Assembly: GCF_001457475.1 (NCBI RefSeq)
Contig: NZ_LN831029.1
Span: forward strand, 5,270,001-5,334,000
From: Achromobacter xylosoxidans
Lineage (GTDB): Bacteria; Pseudomonadota; Gammaproteobacteria; Burkholderiales; Burkholderiaceae_B
Length of the DNA: 64,000 nucleotides
Direction: 5' to 3'
In this document: positions 10,475 to 18,502 of the stretch, in pieces
Layout: each line of letters begins with the position of its first letter
Numbering within the stretch: position 1 is the first letter of the stretch
Translations under genes and position numbers: made by a program
The notes under the pieces: model-generated
Told to the model about the DNA's origin: nothing
Database searches by the model: none
The model's input: only the letters and a program-made list of their open reading frames with translations

Positions 10475-10869
10475 GGTTGCACCGGAGTTCGCTCTAGACA
10501 TTTCTAGTAGCTTTGATCTGGACTGAACTGCCAACCCGACAACGCCGCGTCTCAGTTGACCTGACCGCTGCGCATCCAGCGCCCCGAAGCCAGAACTTTC
10601 GTCGGAGAATCAATGACGTGCGACAGTGTCGCCTAGGTGTGCGCATCAGCGCGCGATACCGTACCTACATGAAGGAATGTACGGTACGCAACTTTCCCAG
10701 GTACGACCGTACCTCGTTCGGAGCCGAGACCACAGACATCAGGTGAAAGTTCGGGCTGGTGAATTCCGCCTAGCAAGAGATAAGGTAGTCCCTGCCAAAG
10801 CCGAGATTGCTCCTACCCTCTACTGCGCGCTAACCTCGTCGCGCCCCTATATCTCATGCGAGCGCCCCC
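10475..10869. other. Gene-free stretch with inverted repeats
   Basis: About 395 bases without a convincing gene lie between the LysR gene and the HEPN-motif gene. Base composition drops toward AT compared with the operon to its left, suggesting the border of the inserted cargo. The notable content is the GTAC-rich inverted repeats at 10657-10714. Confidence 0.45.
10657..10714. repeat. Paired GTAC-centred inverted repeats (possible operator)
   Basis: TACCGTAC (10657-10664) and GTACGGTA (10679-10686) form a perfect 8-bp inverted repeat with a 14-base spacer. Thirteen bases later AGGTAC-GACC-GTACCT (10699-10714) forms another. The shared core (GGTAC/GTACC) repeated four times upstream of the GTG-started HEPN gene looks like a two-site operator. 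No regulator gene for it is recognised nearby. Confidence 0.4.
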
Positions 10870-11376
10870 GTGAAGAGTCCTGCCAACCATAAAGCCGATT
10901 TTGCGGAGAATGACGAACGATTTTTTCGGCTCGTTCCTCCAACAGCGGACGAACTCACAGTAATACTGAAAGGGCACCTCCTGGTCGAAGAGCAACTACG
11001 ATCCATCACCCGTTCGTCAGTCGCCAACCCTCGCTACTTTGACGAAGCGAAGCTCACATTCTCCAATGCCTTGTGCTTGGCAAGAGCAGTCGCCGGACAC
11101 TTTAATGAGGGCGCATGCTGGGTTGCTGCGGAGCAACTCAATACGGTACGGAATAAGATCGCCCACAGAGCCGAACCTGGACCAGCCGCCGCACTCCTCG
11201 ACAGGTTTTATTCAGTGTGCGAAGCGGAGAGCCGCTGGTCCGCCTGGTCATCGGCACCGCGAAGCACGGCAAAGCTCTCCCAGTACATTTGTTGCATCTG
11301 GGCCACCTTCGACGCGTTGCGAGCAGTTGTCCAAGTTTGTTCAGAAACCACTTCAGTGTTGCGCCCACGCCCTTAA
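10870..11376 (+). CDS. HEPN-motif hypothetical protein next to an SF2 helicase
   Basis: A 168-aa protein of mostly helical character; I do not recognise a named family. It starts at GTG (the only start that gives the full frame, since the ATG at 10855 runs into a stop). The middle holds a helix rich in leucine and glutamate (TVILKGHLLVEEQLRS) and ends a later helix with RNKIAH (Arg94 to His99). This matches the R-x4-6-H motif of HEPN ribonuclease and toxin domains, where Arg and His are catalytic. It converges on the helicase gene, with 42 bp between the two stops. HEPN proteins are frequent in defence and toxin-antitoxin islands; RNase activity here is inference, and a non-catalytic HEPN-like fold (DUF4145-like) is an alternative. 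Confidence 0.7.
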   Translation: MKSPANHKADFAENDERFFRLVPPTADELTVILKGHLLVEEQLRSITRSSVANPRYFDEAKLTFSNALCLARAVAGHFNEGACWVAAEQLNTVRNKIAHRAEPGPAAALLDRFYSVCEAESRWSAWSSAPRSTAKLSQYICCIWATFDALRAVVQVCSETTSVLRPRP

Positions 11377-11418
11377 GTCTCCCGTGCCAAACGCGGCCTC
11401 ACCTGATGGAAGTCTCGG

Positions 11419-14349
11419 CTATGCATTCACCAACCACTTCCCAACGGCCGCGCCCCCTCTTTTCACGTAGTCAATACTGAAGGCCATAAGATCAGCGAGG
11501 TGGGCATCAATCTGTCCTTTCGAAATCCCCGGCTGCACGCCATAGATGGCGAAAATGACTTTGTCCGCGCTCCGGTTCAGCAAGATCTCTTGCAACATTG
11601 CAAGATTGCCGACCTTGAAGACTGACGGACGCCTATGCCGCCTTTCATTTATCCGATGCTCCACATGCTCGACCAACACACGGGATTCGCAATAAACAAC
11701 TGACTTTAGTAGCTGGCAGGTGACTTCGTAGACGTCGTCAACACGGGCACCATTTGGTTCGCCCCCAGCTCCCTTGCAGTGATACAGACTCACGAGGACT
11801 CTGTCGTCTTCTTCTCGTGTGACCGCGATGTAGTCGGCGGCCTCCCCAGTCCTGTGGTCATAAACGAGGACCTCGAGATTTTCCTTCGCCCTGATCCACA
11901 ATTCCAAATGTCTGTGGACGGTCATTCGTTCGGGATTATCGGCGTCAAACTCTCTACCGATCTCACAGCCATCCCACCCAGGGTTCTCGACGTCCTCATC
12001 AAGAAGCCGATTGCTGGCCAGCTTCGGAGGCGGGTAGCAGTTCATCCCTTCGAACGATGACTTGTCGGCTGCGTAAAAGATTGGAGGATGCATAGAAAGC
12101 CACTGGTCAAAATCCAACCAGTCATCGTGCGTGCTAGATATTTCGACTTCCCAACCAGCGCCGTGCTGTCGAAACAATGCGCCCCCGGCTAAAGACATGC
12201 GGTAGGGCACCGCATCTGAGTCCGAGACGATTTCGAAATCCAGGCCATCAGGTCCTGAGGCGAATGACGAGAGCTCTAGATCAGTGATTTGGCGATAGAG
12301 CCACTGCTGCTGCCCAACACGTCGATATCTCAACCGATGCGCCTGCTTGTAGGCATTGCGCGACCAACTTCCACCAATAACAACATCTGGGATTCGCCGC
12401 AACGTCCGCGAATGCTGGACGAGATCTAGCTGAGACTCTGCTAGCGTTTCGTCGCCATTCAAGCGATTGTTCAGCTTCGATATCCACTCAAGGTATTGCG
12501 ATACGGAGAGACGTTGATTGCTCCATATACGCGAGTTACTGCTTGCTCCGATGGTTTCACGCTCGCCATCTTCCAATCCACTCCCAAAGTAATGTCCTTG
12601 TACGTAGGCGCGCCCATCGCCCGGCGTGACCGCTCGCTCAGCACGAGGTCCAGTTAGCATGCGATAGGATTCTGCTTGCGAATTTACGGCCGTGTTACGC
12701 AAGCCAACAGCGTAGAAGCGCATATCCGTGAGGCCGGCGCGCGCACGGATGGTCTCCTCGAAGCTCAAAGGTCTATGGTGATCCTTGGCCACGACCTGCA
12801 TTAGTGCGATATATAAGCGATCTGTTCTACGAGTGGAGCCGATGAAGCACAACCGTGTAGCAGCGTTGTAGGCCAGCAGGAAAACGTCGTGTCGTACATT
12901 TACAAGCACGTCAGCAGTCGCCCAGTTCGGCGGCTCATGGTCGACGGTCAAAAGCAGTGTGATCAACCCATCATCCGAGATCCACTGCTTAGCCAAGTGA
13001 AGCCTTCGCCCTATCAATGCCTCAAACAAAGTGAAGTCCGGGGCCACGTCGCACTGAAAGATTCGAGCATGGGCATATAGCTCAAATGACATTGGCGACA
13101 CGGCGTCGTAGTCCGAGACTGTCTGCCTCTTCGGCTTCAAGATCTCCAAGATTGATTCATCGGCAGCCCCTTCGGCGAGCTGACGCCTCGCCTCTTCGTC
13201 GATAAGGGAAGCGATGTCCACTCCCTCTTGAAAGAGCCTTGCGGTGGCATCTTGCAGACGACTCACAGTCGACACTAAAGTAGCGTTGCCCGTGCGTTCA
13301 TCATTTGTTCGCGCAAACCGACCTATGAACTGTATCGTTGGAACTAGGGAGCGGTGCGGCGCATGGAGTGCTGCGATCTTCAGCTTTGGAAAGTCATAGC
13401 CCTCCCCGAACATGTCAACGCAGACTATTCCCTCCAGCTCGCCCTGGAGCAAGGAGACCTCCAGTTGCTCCTGCCTCCGTTTGGAAATTCCGCTGTCGAT
13501 CGCTTCTACCCTCGCCCCCAGCCCGGCGTAAATCCCCGTCAGCTTCCTAGCAGCGGATATCGAGGATGCTCGCGCAAACAGTCGATGGTCGAATCCTTGC
13601 GCCTGATCTTCCCGCAACTGTGCAATCGCCACCCTTGCGATGGCAAGGTCCACCTCGTCCTCATCGTGATCGTTATGCACAGGCGCTGGACGAAAGGAGA
13701 CACTCCCAAACGCTTGTTCGCGAGACGCCTTGGAAACTGGATAGCTATATGCCAGACGACCCGGAATTGCCTTTTTATCGCGCCTGAATGGAGTAGCCGT
13801 CAAGAAGACAAACTTGGCGCGGGAGTAGTGACCGAGATACGCACTCCAAGTGTCTGCTGGAGCATGGTGCGCCTCGTCAAAGATAATCAAATCGAATAGA
13901 TCTGCGGGACTTACGGGCTCCAGGACCGGCGAGGTGCTCGCTGGCGTGGACACGACCACATCGAAAGTTTGAAAGGCAAGCCATTCATCGGCGCTCAATG
14001 GCCTGCCCTTCTGTGGATGTACATGAGGATTTCCTGCCTCCGCCGGTAAGACCTTGAGCTTGCGTAGCGTCGACAGTTCACCGAAGTGGGCCGAGGTCTG
14101 TCGTCTCAGCACATCCGTGGGTTCCACCACCAGCACACGGTTTGAGCCCAACAAAAAAGGAAGCGCCATGATCACGGCAGTCTTCCCATATCCAGTCGGC
14201 AAAGACACTATGGCCGGCTCGTCGTAGACCGAAAAGTGGGCCGCCACAGAATGAAGAGCGCCCAACTGGCCTGGCCTAAAACCCGAGTTCGGACTGCTAA
14301 TGGGTTTCAAAGCCAGCATGTGGCTATGTTCAATGAAGAAATCGGCCAC
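11419..14349 (-). CDS. DEAD/DEAH-box SF2 helicase with nuclease-like C-terminal domain
   Basis: A 976-aa protein. The N-terminal two-domain SF2 motor has Walker A LPTGYGKT (50-57), the DEAH box (158-161), TATP (184-187), a motif V-like DMFGEGYDFP (about 312-321) and motif VI QFIGRFAR (340-347), like the helicases of type III restriction and related defence enzymes. The long middle region is unfamiliar. Near the end, GEAADYIAV followed by VLVSLYHCKGA places Asp839 and the HCK triplet (857-859) where PD-(D/E)XK nucleases have D and (D/E)XK, a non-canonical match. DNA around it is clearly more AT-rich than the flanking chromosome, consistent with transfer. A 39-aa membrane ORF lies just upstream on the same strand and a HEPN gene converges on its end. 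A role in anti-phage defence is inferred. Confidence 0.85.
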   Translation of the reverse strand: MADFFIEHSHMLALKPISSPNSGFRPGQLGALHSVAAHFSVYDEPAIVSLPTGYGKTAVIMALPFLLGSNRVLVVEPTDVLRRQTSAHFGELSTLRKLKVLPAEAGNPHVHPQKGRPLSADEWLAFQTFDVVVSTPASTSPVLEPVSPADLFDLIIFDEAHHAPADTWSAYLGHYSRAKFVFLTATPFRRDKKAIPGRLAYSYPVSKASREQAFGSVSFRPAPVHNDHDEDEVDLAIARVAIAQLREDQAQGFDHRLFARASSISAARKLTGIYAGLGARVEAIDSGISKRRQEQLEVSLLQGELEGIVCVDMFGEGYDFPKLKIAALHAPHRSLVPTIQFIGRFARTNDERTGNATLVSTVSRLQDATARLFQEGVDIASLIDEEARRQLAEGAADESILEILKPKRQTVSDYDAVSPMSFELYAHARIFQCDVAPDFTLFEALIGRRLHLAKQWISDDGLITLLLTVDHEPPNWATADVLVNVRHDVFLLAYNAATRLCFIGSTRRTDRLYIALMQVVAKDHHRPLSFEETIRARAGLTDMRFYAVGLRNTAVNSQAESYRMLTGPRAERAVTPGDGRAYVQGHYFGSGLEDGERETIGASSNSRIWSNQRLSVSQYLEWISKLNNRLNGDETLAESQLDLVQHSRTLRRIPDVVIGGSWSRNAYKQAHRLRYRRVGQQQWLYRQITDLELSSFASGPDGLDFEIVSDSDAVPYRMSLAGGALFRQHGAGWEVEISSTHDDWLDFDQWLSMHPPIFYAADKSSFEGMNCYPPPKLASNRLLDEDVENPGWDGCEIGREFDADNPERMTVHRHLELWIRAKENLEVLVYDHRTGEAADYIAVTREEDDRVLVSLYHCKGAGGEPNGARVDDVYEVTCQLLKSVVYCESRVLVEHVEHRINERRHRRPSVFKVGNLAMLQEILLNRSADKVIFAIYGVQPGISKGQIDAHLADLMAFSIDYVKRGGAAVGKWLVNA

Positions 14350-14445
14350 GTTCCCCTCCCGGAATGAACTAGATGACCAATTGTTACTTCAAAGAACATA
14401 ACAAGCCAGCCTAATTTTTGAGACCTACTCCGAATTATTGCCGCT

Positions 14446-14565
14446 TCAGGTCTGATGGTCTTCTTTGTTGCGCCCTTCGGAACGAGCGATGTTATTCGCG
14501 ACCCAAAGGCCGAATGCGATAACAGCTACAAGTACTCCGAGCATCACCGTAGTACCCAAGTCCAT
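14446..14565 (-). CDS. Small single-pass membrane protein upstream of the helicase
   Basis: A 39-codon ORF, ATG at 14563-14565 and TGA at 14446-14448, preceded by GGAG about eight bases upstream. The product has a short N-terminus (MDLGTT), one hydrophobic helix (VMLGVLVAVIAFGLWVANNI) and a charged cytoplasmic-looking tail (ARSEGRNKEDHQT). That matches the design of small single-pass membrane proteins. It is 96 bp upstream of the helicase and on the same strand, so the two may be co-transcribed. I know no named family for it. It is supported by composition, start signal and context rather than by homology. Confidence 0.55.
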   Translation of the reverse strand: MDLGTTVMLGVLVAVIAFGLWVANNIARSEGRNKEDHQT

Positions 14566-16678
14566 ACGCTTTTCTCCACAAACACAGCCCTATCGGTACG
14601 CCTGATGATAGCAATCACCGCCGGATATGAACTGAGAATCCGCAGCGCAACGCAACATCGTTCGTAACAGGAAACCCGTTGGGATCCTGCTGGGTTCCTA
14701 CTTGGTTAACCGCCGGTTCCCACATCAAAACCTAGAGCGGCACTCGACCAATTTGGTTCTGAAACACGGCGTAAAGGAGCGCGCTGTGCCCCAGCACAGT
14801 TGCTCAGATCTTGAGGTCCATGAGCGCCGCTGACACAGGATCCATGGCCATCCTCATAGTAGAAATACCCACGAAGCGAGGGAAACTGGGGGCCTGTAGC
14901 GGAAACCCAGCAGGTTATGGCCAGGTTTTACTTTCGAACCCAGTGCAAACCGGATGCAAAGCTACCAATCCCAATCCCATTCCCAATCCCAAATCTTTTA
15001 CTGGCTACGCCAGTGTCAACAGCGTCTGCGCCGCTGTCTGACCTGATAAGCCACAACAGGCCGGACCAATTCCAGATGGGACGCCCTCGTAGATGCAGTG
15101 ATGGTGCTTAGACGCGTCCACAGCCCGCATGAGCGGTCGAAACACCTCGGGTGACGGGGTAGCAGCCACTTCAGAGTCATTGCAGCCCAGAGCGCGTTCT
15201 GCGCGGTCTCGCGCTCTGTTTCTGAAACGCGAGTCGAATCTCCGAGTTTTTGCCTTGCAGGGTCTAGAAGACGGTTGGCGCCGTGCAAAAGAAAGTGGGC
15301 AAGTCGGAGGGTGTGGCCAGAGTCCTGTATTGCACAATCCAACGACTTCGCTCGCTAGAACGTGAGACCGCCGAGCCAGCCTTCCCTTTTGTCCATGGCA
15401 AGAATCGATGCCCACCGGGGCGCCAAGCTTCCCCGCATATTCGGAATATTTGATAGGGATTTTGATAGGGTGTTTGAAAAGGGCTTTGACTGATCGCGTC
15501 AACACTTGATCTCTACGCCAGCCAAGCACTCCGGATCTGTTCGATGGTCCACAACTGGACAGCCGCCCCGCCCCTCGCCCACCGTCAGTGAAGCTGGAAC
15601 GATCAACGGTTGATGATGTTCCAGACGTACGTGACTAGGGTGGCAACTGTCGGGCGCCGGCGTCTCAAGGTGGGAGTTACTTTTGCAACGCCACGAGCCG
15701 GGCTCTTTTGACTGGGAACTATTTGCCAGGCCGAGATACTCAAATATCCTGTCGGCAATTCAAGCCACTAACTCCTCCGCGACATGAACCGCGCTTGGTC
15801 CAGCCATTGCCGACCTTTTTGCTGCGACCCACGGTCCGTGTTTCTGAGCATTAATCGCGCCCCACCCTCCTTCGGTGCAGCAGGATCCACCAAGCCCCCC
15901 CACGATTCACAAGTGCGGACGGTTGCGGCGGGGTGAAATCTACGGACCTGCGGACAAGTTTCAGCGCCTCATACGCGGGATCGCGGCCAGCCCGGGGTCG
16001 ACTCAGCGAAATAATCTGTTAGCCGCCTGAAAGACTCCGTGTTCCTGTCGCAGCCATTCAGACATTGCGGCAACTCCTACTTCCATTGTCGAAAGGGCAC
16101 CCCTCGTATCAGTACTAGGTTAAAGGATGCCCTATCCCCTCATTCCCGTACTAGGCCAAGTCTCCGCCGTTCGGGTCGGATAGACCGTCGACTTTGATTT
16201 CTCTCAGCGCAGCTCAGAGCGCATTTGACACTGAGGTGTGCAGTATGGTCTCAGTGCAATGCACACAGCACATGCAGAGTACAGGCCGCGACGCTTTAAA
16301 AGTGCAACCGCGGAAGACCGGTCCACAGCACAGCTCGGCATTTGCTCCGCTAACGAATAACGCCGCGAGGATGGAAGGGCCGAGGGGTCGTAACGATTCA
16401 ACTGTCGCGTGGTGCCGCCGATGCTCTGCGACCTGAGCTCGGGAACTGTCGCTTTGCTGCCCCAGCACACACAGCCTCAGATGAAGGGGTTTGGCCTGCC
16501 CCAAGCGCAACAGTCCCCAGAACCCACCCAATTGGCCTGATGAGCCTAAAGTGCGGCGAGCTGCCCGCCCCCCCCCAATCAAGCAGAGACCCGGCAAGTC
16601 CCGAGATGGGCTATTGCCACCGAGTGCACATCCTTGCCTTGATGCCGCCTGAACTTGCTCACCGCCAACTGCAAGTTC
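14566..16678. other. 2.1-kb region without recognisable genes between the helicase cargo and tRNA-Pro
   Basis: Frames are short, overlap on both strands, and none resembles a known family. No integrase, transposase or resolvase could be recognised, although this is where an integrase would be expected for an element inserted at the adjacent tRNA 3' end. It holds a hexanucleotide repeat (14967-14990) and an inverted pair sharing CCCAGCAGG (CCTGCTGGGTTCC at 14686-14698; GGAAACCCAGCAGG at 14901-14914). Two overlapping minus-strand frames near 16204-16711 are open but unconvincing. It is best read as the decayed end of an island. Confidence 0.45.
14967..14990. repeat. Hexanucleotide tandem repeat (AATCCC)4
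   Basis: Four consecutive units: AATCCC, AATCCC, ATTCCC, AATCCC. A simple repeat in non-coding DNA; no function visible. Confidence 0.75.
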
Positions 16679-16702
16679 GTTGTCCCATATGTTGTCCCAT
16701 AT
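16679..16702. repeat. Two tandem copies of a 12-bp unit near the tRNA 3' side
   Basis: GTTGTCCCATAT occurs twice in direct succession, 57 bp from the tRNA-Pro 3' end. Short direct repeats next to a tRNA could be integrase arm-type sites or the remains of an attachment region. Confidence 0.6.
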
Positions 16703-16715
16703 GCCCAGCAAAGAA

Positions 16716-16750
16716 AAAGGGTTAGCTCAACGACATTGAGCTAACCCTTT
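16716..16750 (-). terminator. Rho-independent terminator of tRNA-Pro
   Basis: A perfect 15-bp stem: AAAGGGTTAGCTCAA at 16716-16730 and its complement at 16736-16750, with loop CGACA. On the minus strand the stem ends in a T-rich tail (CCCTTTTTCTTT), so it terminates the tRNA transcript eight bases after the encoded CCA. Confidence 0.85.
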
Positions 16751-16758
16751 GATTTTAT

Positions 16759-16835
16759 TGGTCGGGGCGGTGGGATTCGAACTCACGACCCTCTGCTCCC
16801 AAAGCAGATGCGCTACCAGGCTGCGCTACGCCCCG
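16759..16835 (-). tRNA. tRNA-Pro (anticodon TGG)
   Basis: The 77-nt gene on the minus strand folds as a cloverleaf. The acceptor stem is CGGGGCG pairing with CGCCCCG, the D-arm contains GCGCAGCCTGGTAGCGC, the anticodon stem-loop is TCTGC-TTTGGGA-GCAGA with anticodon TGG, and the T-arm contains GTTCGAATC. The 3' CCA is encoded (TGG at 16759-16761 on the plus strand). The accessory DNA at lower coordinates lies on its 3' side, where tRNA-targeting integrases insert. I found no second copy of the tRNA 3' end within the window. Confidence 0.97.
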
Positions 16836-16921
16836 AGGGTCGCAACTATACCAGATACCGGCGCCATCCCCGACCACATCGGGAGCATGCCGCCGCTCCG
16901 CGCCCGTCGGGCGTGCCCTGA

Positions 16922-16950
16922 TTGACACCTATATAGTTGAAGCATAAATT
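16922..16950 (+). promoter_or_regulatory. Sigma-70-type promoter of the MFS transporter gene
   Basis: TTGACA at 16922-16927, a 17-bp spacer, and TAAATT at 16945-16950, 52 bases before the start codon. The -35 is a perfect consensus. Confidence 0.6.
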
Positions 16951-17002
16951 AAATGCGGCCCTCTAAGCCCCACGACTCATAACGACATTCATCGGGAACC
17001 AC

Positions 17003-18358
17003 ATGGCTAACGCCTCCACTCCGTCCGCCTGGGCCACGCCCGCGCGGACCACCTACACCGTGCTGTTCGTTTGCTGGCTGGCCATCCTGTTCGAGGGCTA
17101 CGACGTCGGCGTCATGGGCGCGGTGCTGCCGGCGTTGGCCGACGACAAGAGCTGGAATCTCAGTTCGATCGAACTGGGCATGCTGGGCAGCTACGCGCTG
17201 GCAGGCATGTTCGTCGGCTCGTTCGCGGTGGGCACGCTGTCCGACCTGCTGGGCCGCCGGCGCATGCTGCTGGCCTGCGTGACGCTGTTCTCCCTGACCA
17301 TGATCGGCGCGGCCTGGGCGCCCACCCCGACCTGGTTCGCGGCCTTCCGCTTCATCGGCGGCCTGGGGCTGGGCGGCGTGATCCCGGTGGCGGCGGCATT
17401 GACGATCGAGTATTCACCGCCCGCAAAGCGCGGCTTCAACTACGGCGTCATGTACTCCGGCTACTCGCTCGGCATCCTGTGCTCGGCCGCGGTGGCCATG
17501 GCGGTGCTGCAGCACTGGGGCTGGCGCGCGGTGATCCTGGTGGGCGCGGCGCCGCTGCTGCTGGTGCCGGTGCTGGCGCGCCTGCTGCCCGAGTCGCTCG
17601 AATACCTGCTGGCCAAGGGCGACGAGGCCGGCGCCCGCGCCATGGCGCAACGCCTGGGCATCGCCTCGCTGGAGCCGTTCCGCCCGCGCGAAGTGACGGG
17701 CGAGAAGACCACCTGGCGCGATGTGATGGCCGCGGTTTTCGCGCCGCGCCACCTGCGCGCCACCCTGTGCTTCTGGGGAGCGCTGTTCCTGGGCATGATG
17801 CTGGTCTACGGCCTGAACACCTGGCTGCCGCAGATCATGCGCAAGAACGGCTACGACCTGGGGTCGAGCATCTCGTTCCTGCTGGTCTTCAGCCTGGCCT
17901 CCGCGATCGGCGGCCTGGTGCTGGGCCAGTTCGCCGACAAGAGCGAACCGCGCAGGATCGTGGCGCTGTTCTATCTGGTGGGCGCTATCGGCATCTATTG
18001 CCTGACCTACAACAATCCGCTGGCGGTCAACTACCTGTGGGTGGCGCTGGCAGGGATCGGCAGCATTTCGTCTTCGCTGATCCTGACCGGCTATCTGGCG
18101 GGCTACTACCCGGCGCATGCGCGTGGCGCCGCCACCGGCTGGGCGCTGTCGTTCGCCCGCATCGGCGCGATGAGCGGCCCCATCGTCGGCGGCTATCTGG
18201 CCGGGCTGCAGCTGCCGCTGGCATGGAATTTCATGGCGTTCTCGTGCGCGGCGGTGCTGGCGGCGGTGTTCGTGATCCTGATCCCGGGGCGCTACGCCGG
18301 TGGCGCGTCGGCGCAACCCGCGGCCGGCGCGCGGACGCTGGAACAGCAGCGTTCCTGA
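17003..18358 (+). CDS. MFS transporter of the aromatic acid:H+ symporter (AAHS) type
   Basis: A 451-aa, 12-helix inner-membrane carrier. The first helix carries FEGYDVGVMGAVLPAL, the AAHS equivalent of the DGxD motif that binds protons in PcaK and BenK. The loop between helices 2 and 3 has GTLSDLLGRRRMLL, the general MFS motif A, and helix 4 has RFIGGLGLGGVIPVAAAL. The likely substrate is a hydroxylated or other aromatic carboxylate such as 4-hydroxybenzoate, but AAHS members are diverse and no catabolic genes adjoin it. It stands alone between the tRNA and pst operon, with its own promoter and a GGGAA ribosome binding site. It converges on pstB. Confidence 0.88.
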   Translation: MANASTPSAWATPARTTYTVLFVCWLAILFEGYDVGVMGAVLPALADDKSWNLSSIELGMLGSYALAGMFVGSFAVGTLSDLLGRRRMLLACVTLFSLTMIGAAWAPTPTWFAAFRFIGGLGLGGVIPVAAALTIEYSPPAKRGFNYGVMYSGYSLGILCSAAVAMAVLQHWGWRAVILVGAAPLLLVPVLARLLPESLEYLLAKGDEAGARAMAQRLGIASLEPFRPREVTGEKTTWRDVMAAVFAPRHLRATLCFWGALFLGMMLVYGLNTWLPQIMRKNGYDLGSSISFLLVFSLASAIGGLVLGQFADKSEPRRIVALFYLVGAIGIYCLTYNNPLAVNYLWVALAGIGSISSSLILTGYLAGYYPAHARGAATGWALSFARIGAMSGPIVGGYLAGLQLPLAWNFMAFSCAAVLAAVFVILIPGRYAGGASAQPAAGARTLEQQRS

Positions 18359-18406
18359 TGCTGCCCATCTGCCGGGCGAGCAACGCAGGCCAGCGGAAAT
18401 GACAAC

Positions 18407-18428
18407 GGCGCGCCCTTCCGGGCGCGCC
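18407..18428. terminator. Hairpin after the MFS gene (convergent)
   Basis: GGCGCGCCC-TTCC-GGGCGCGCC, a perfect 9-bp stem between the convergent MFS and pstB genes. There is no long T-run. Confidence 0.5.
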
Positions 18429-18453
18429 GCCGATACCACCGTGATGAAGCGCC

Positions 18454-18496
18454 GCGGGAGCGCCGCCCGCCGGTTGCCCGCCAGGCGCGCTCCCGC
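18454..18496 (-). terminator. Large hairpin just after pstB
   Basis: GCGGGAGCGC (18454-18463) pairs with GCGCTCCCGC (18487-18496), with further GC pairing inside. It lies a few bases past the pstB stop and probably ends or stabilises the pst transcript. Confidence 0.45.
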
Positions 18497-18502
18497 CGCC
18501 GA

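Noticed and set aside
15005..15529. A 174-codon minus-strand frame in the gene-free region
   Set aside because: No start signal, mixed composition and no recognisable motif; the short KHPIKIPIKYSEY segment looked integrase-like but is too little to call.
16204..16711. Overlapping minus-strand frames of 88 and 165 codons beside the tRNA, one starting inside the 12-bp tandem repeat
   Set aside because: They overlap in different frames, have cysteine-rich odd composition, and resemble no integrase or other family I know; kept as non-coding.
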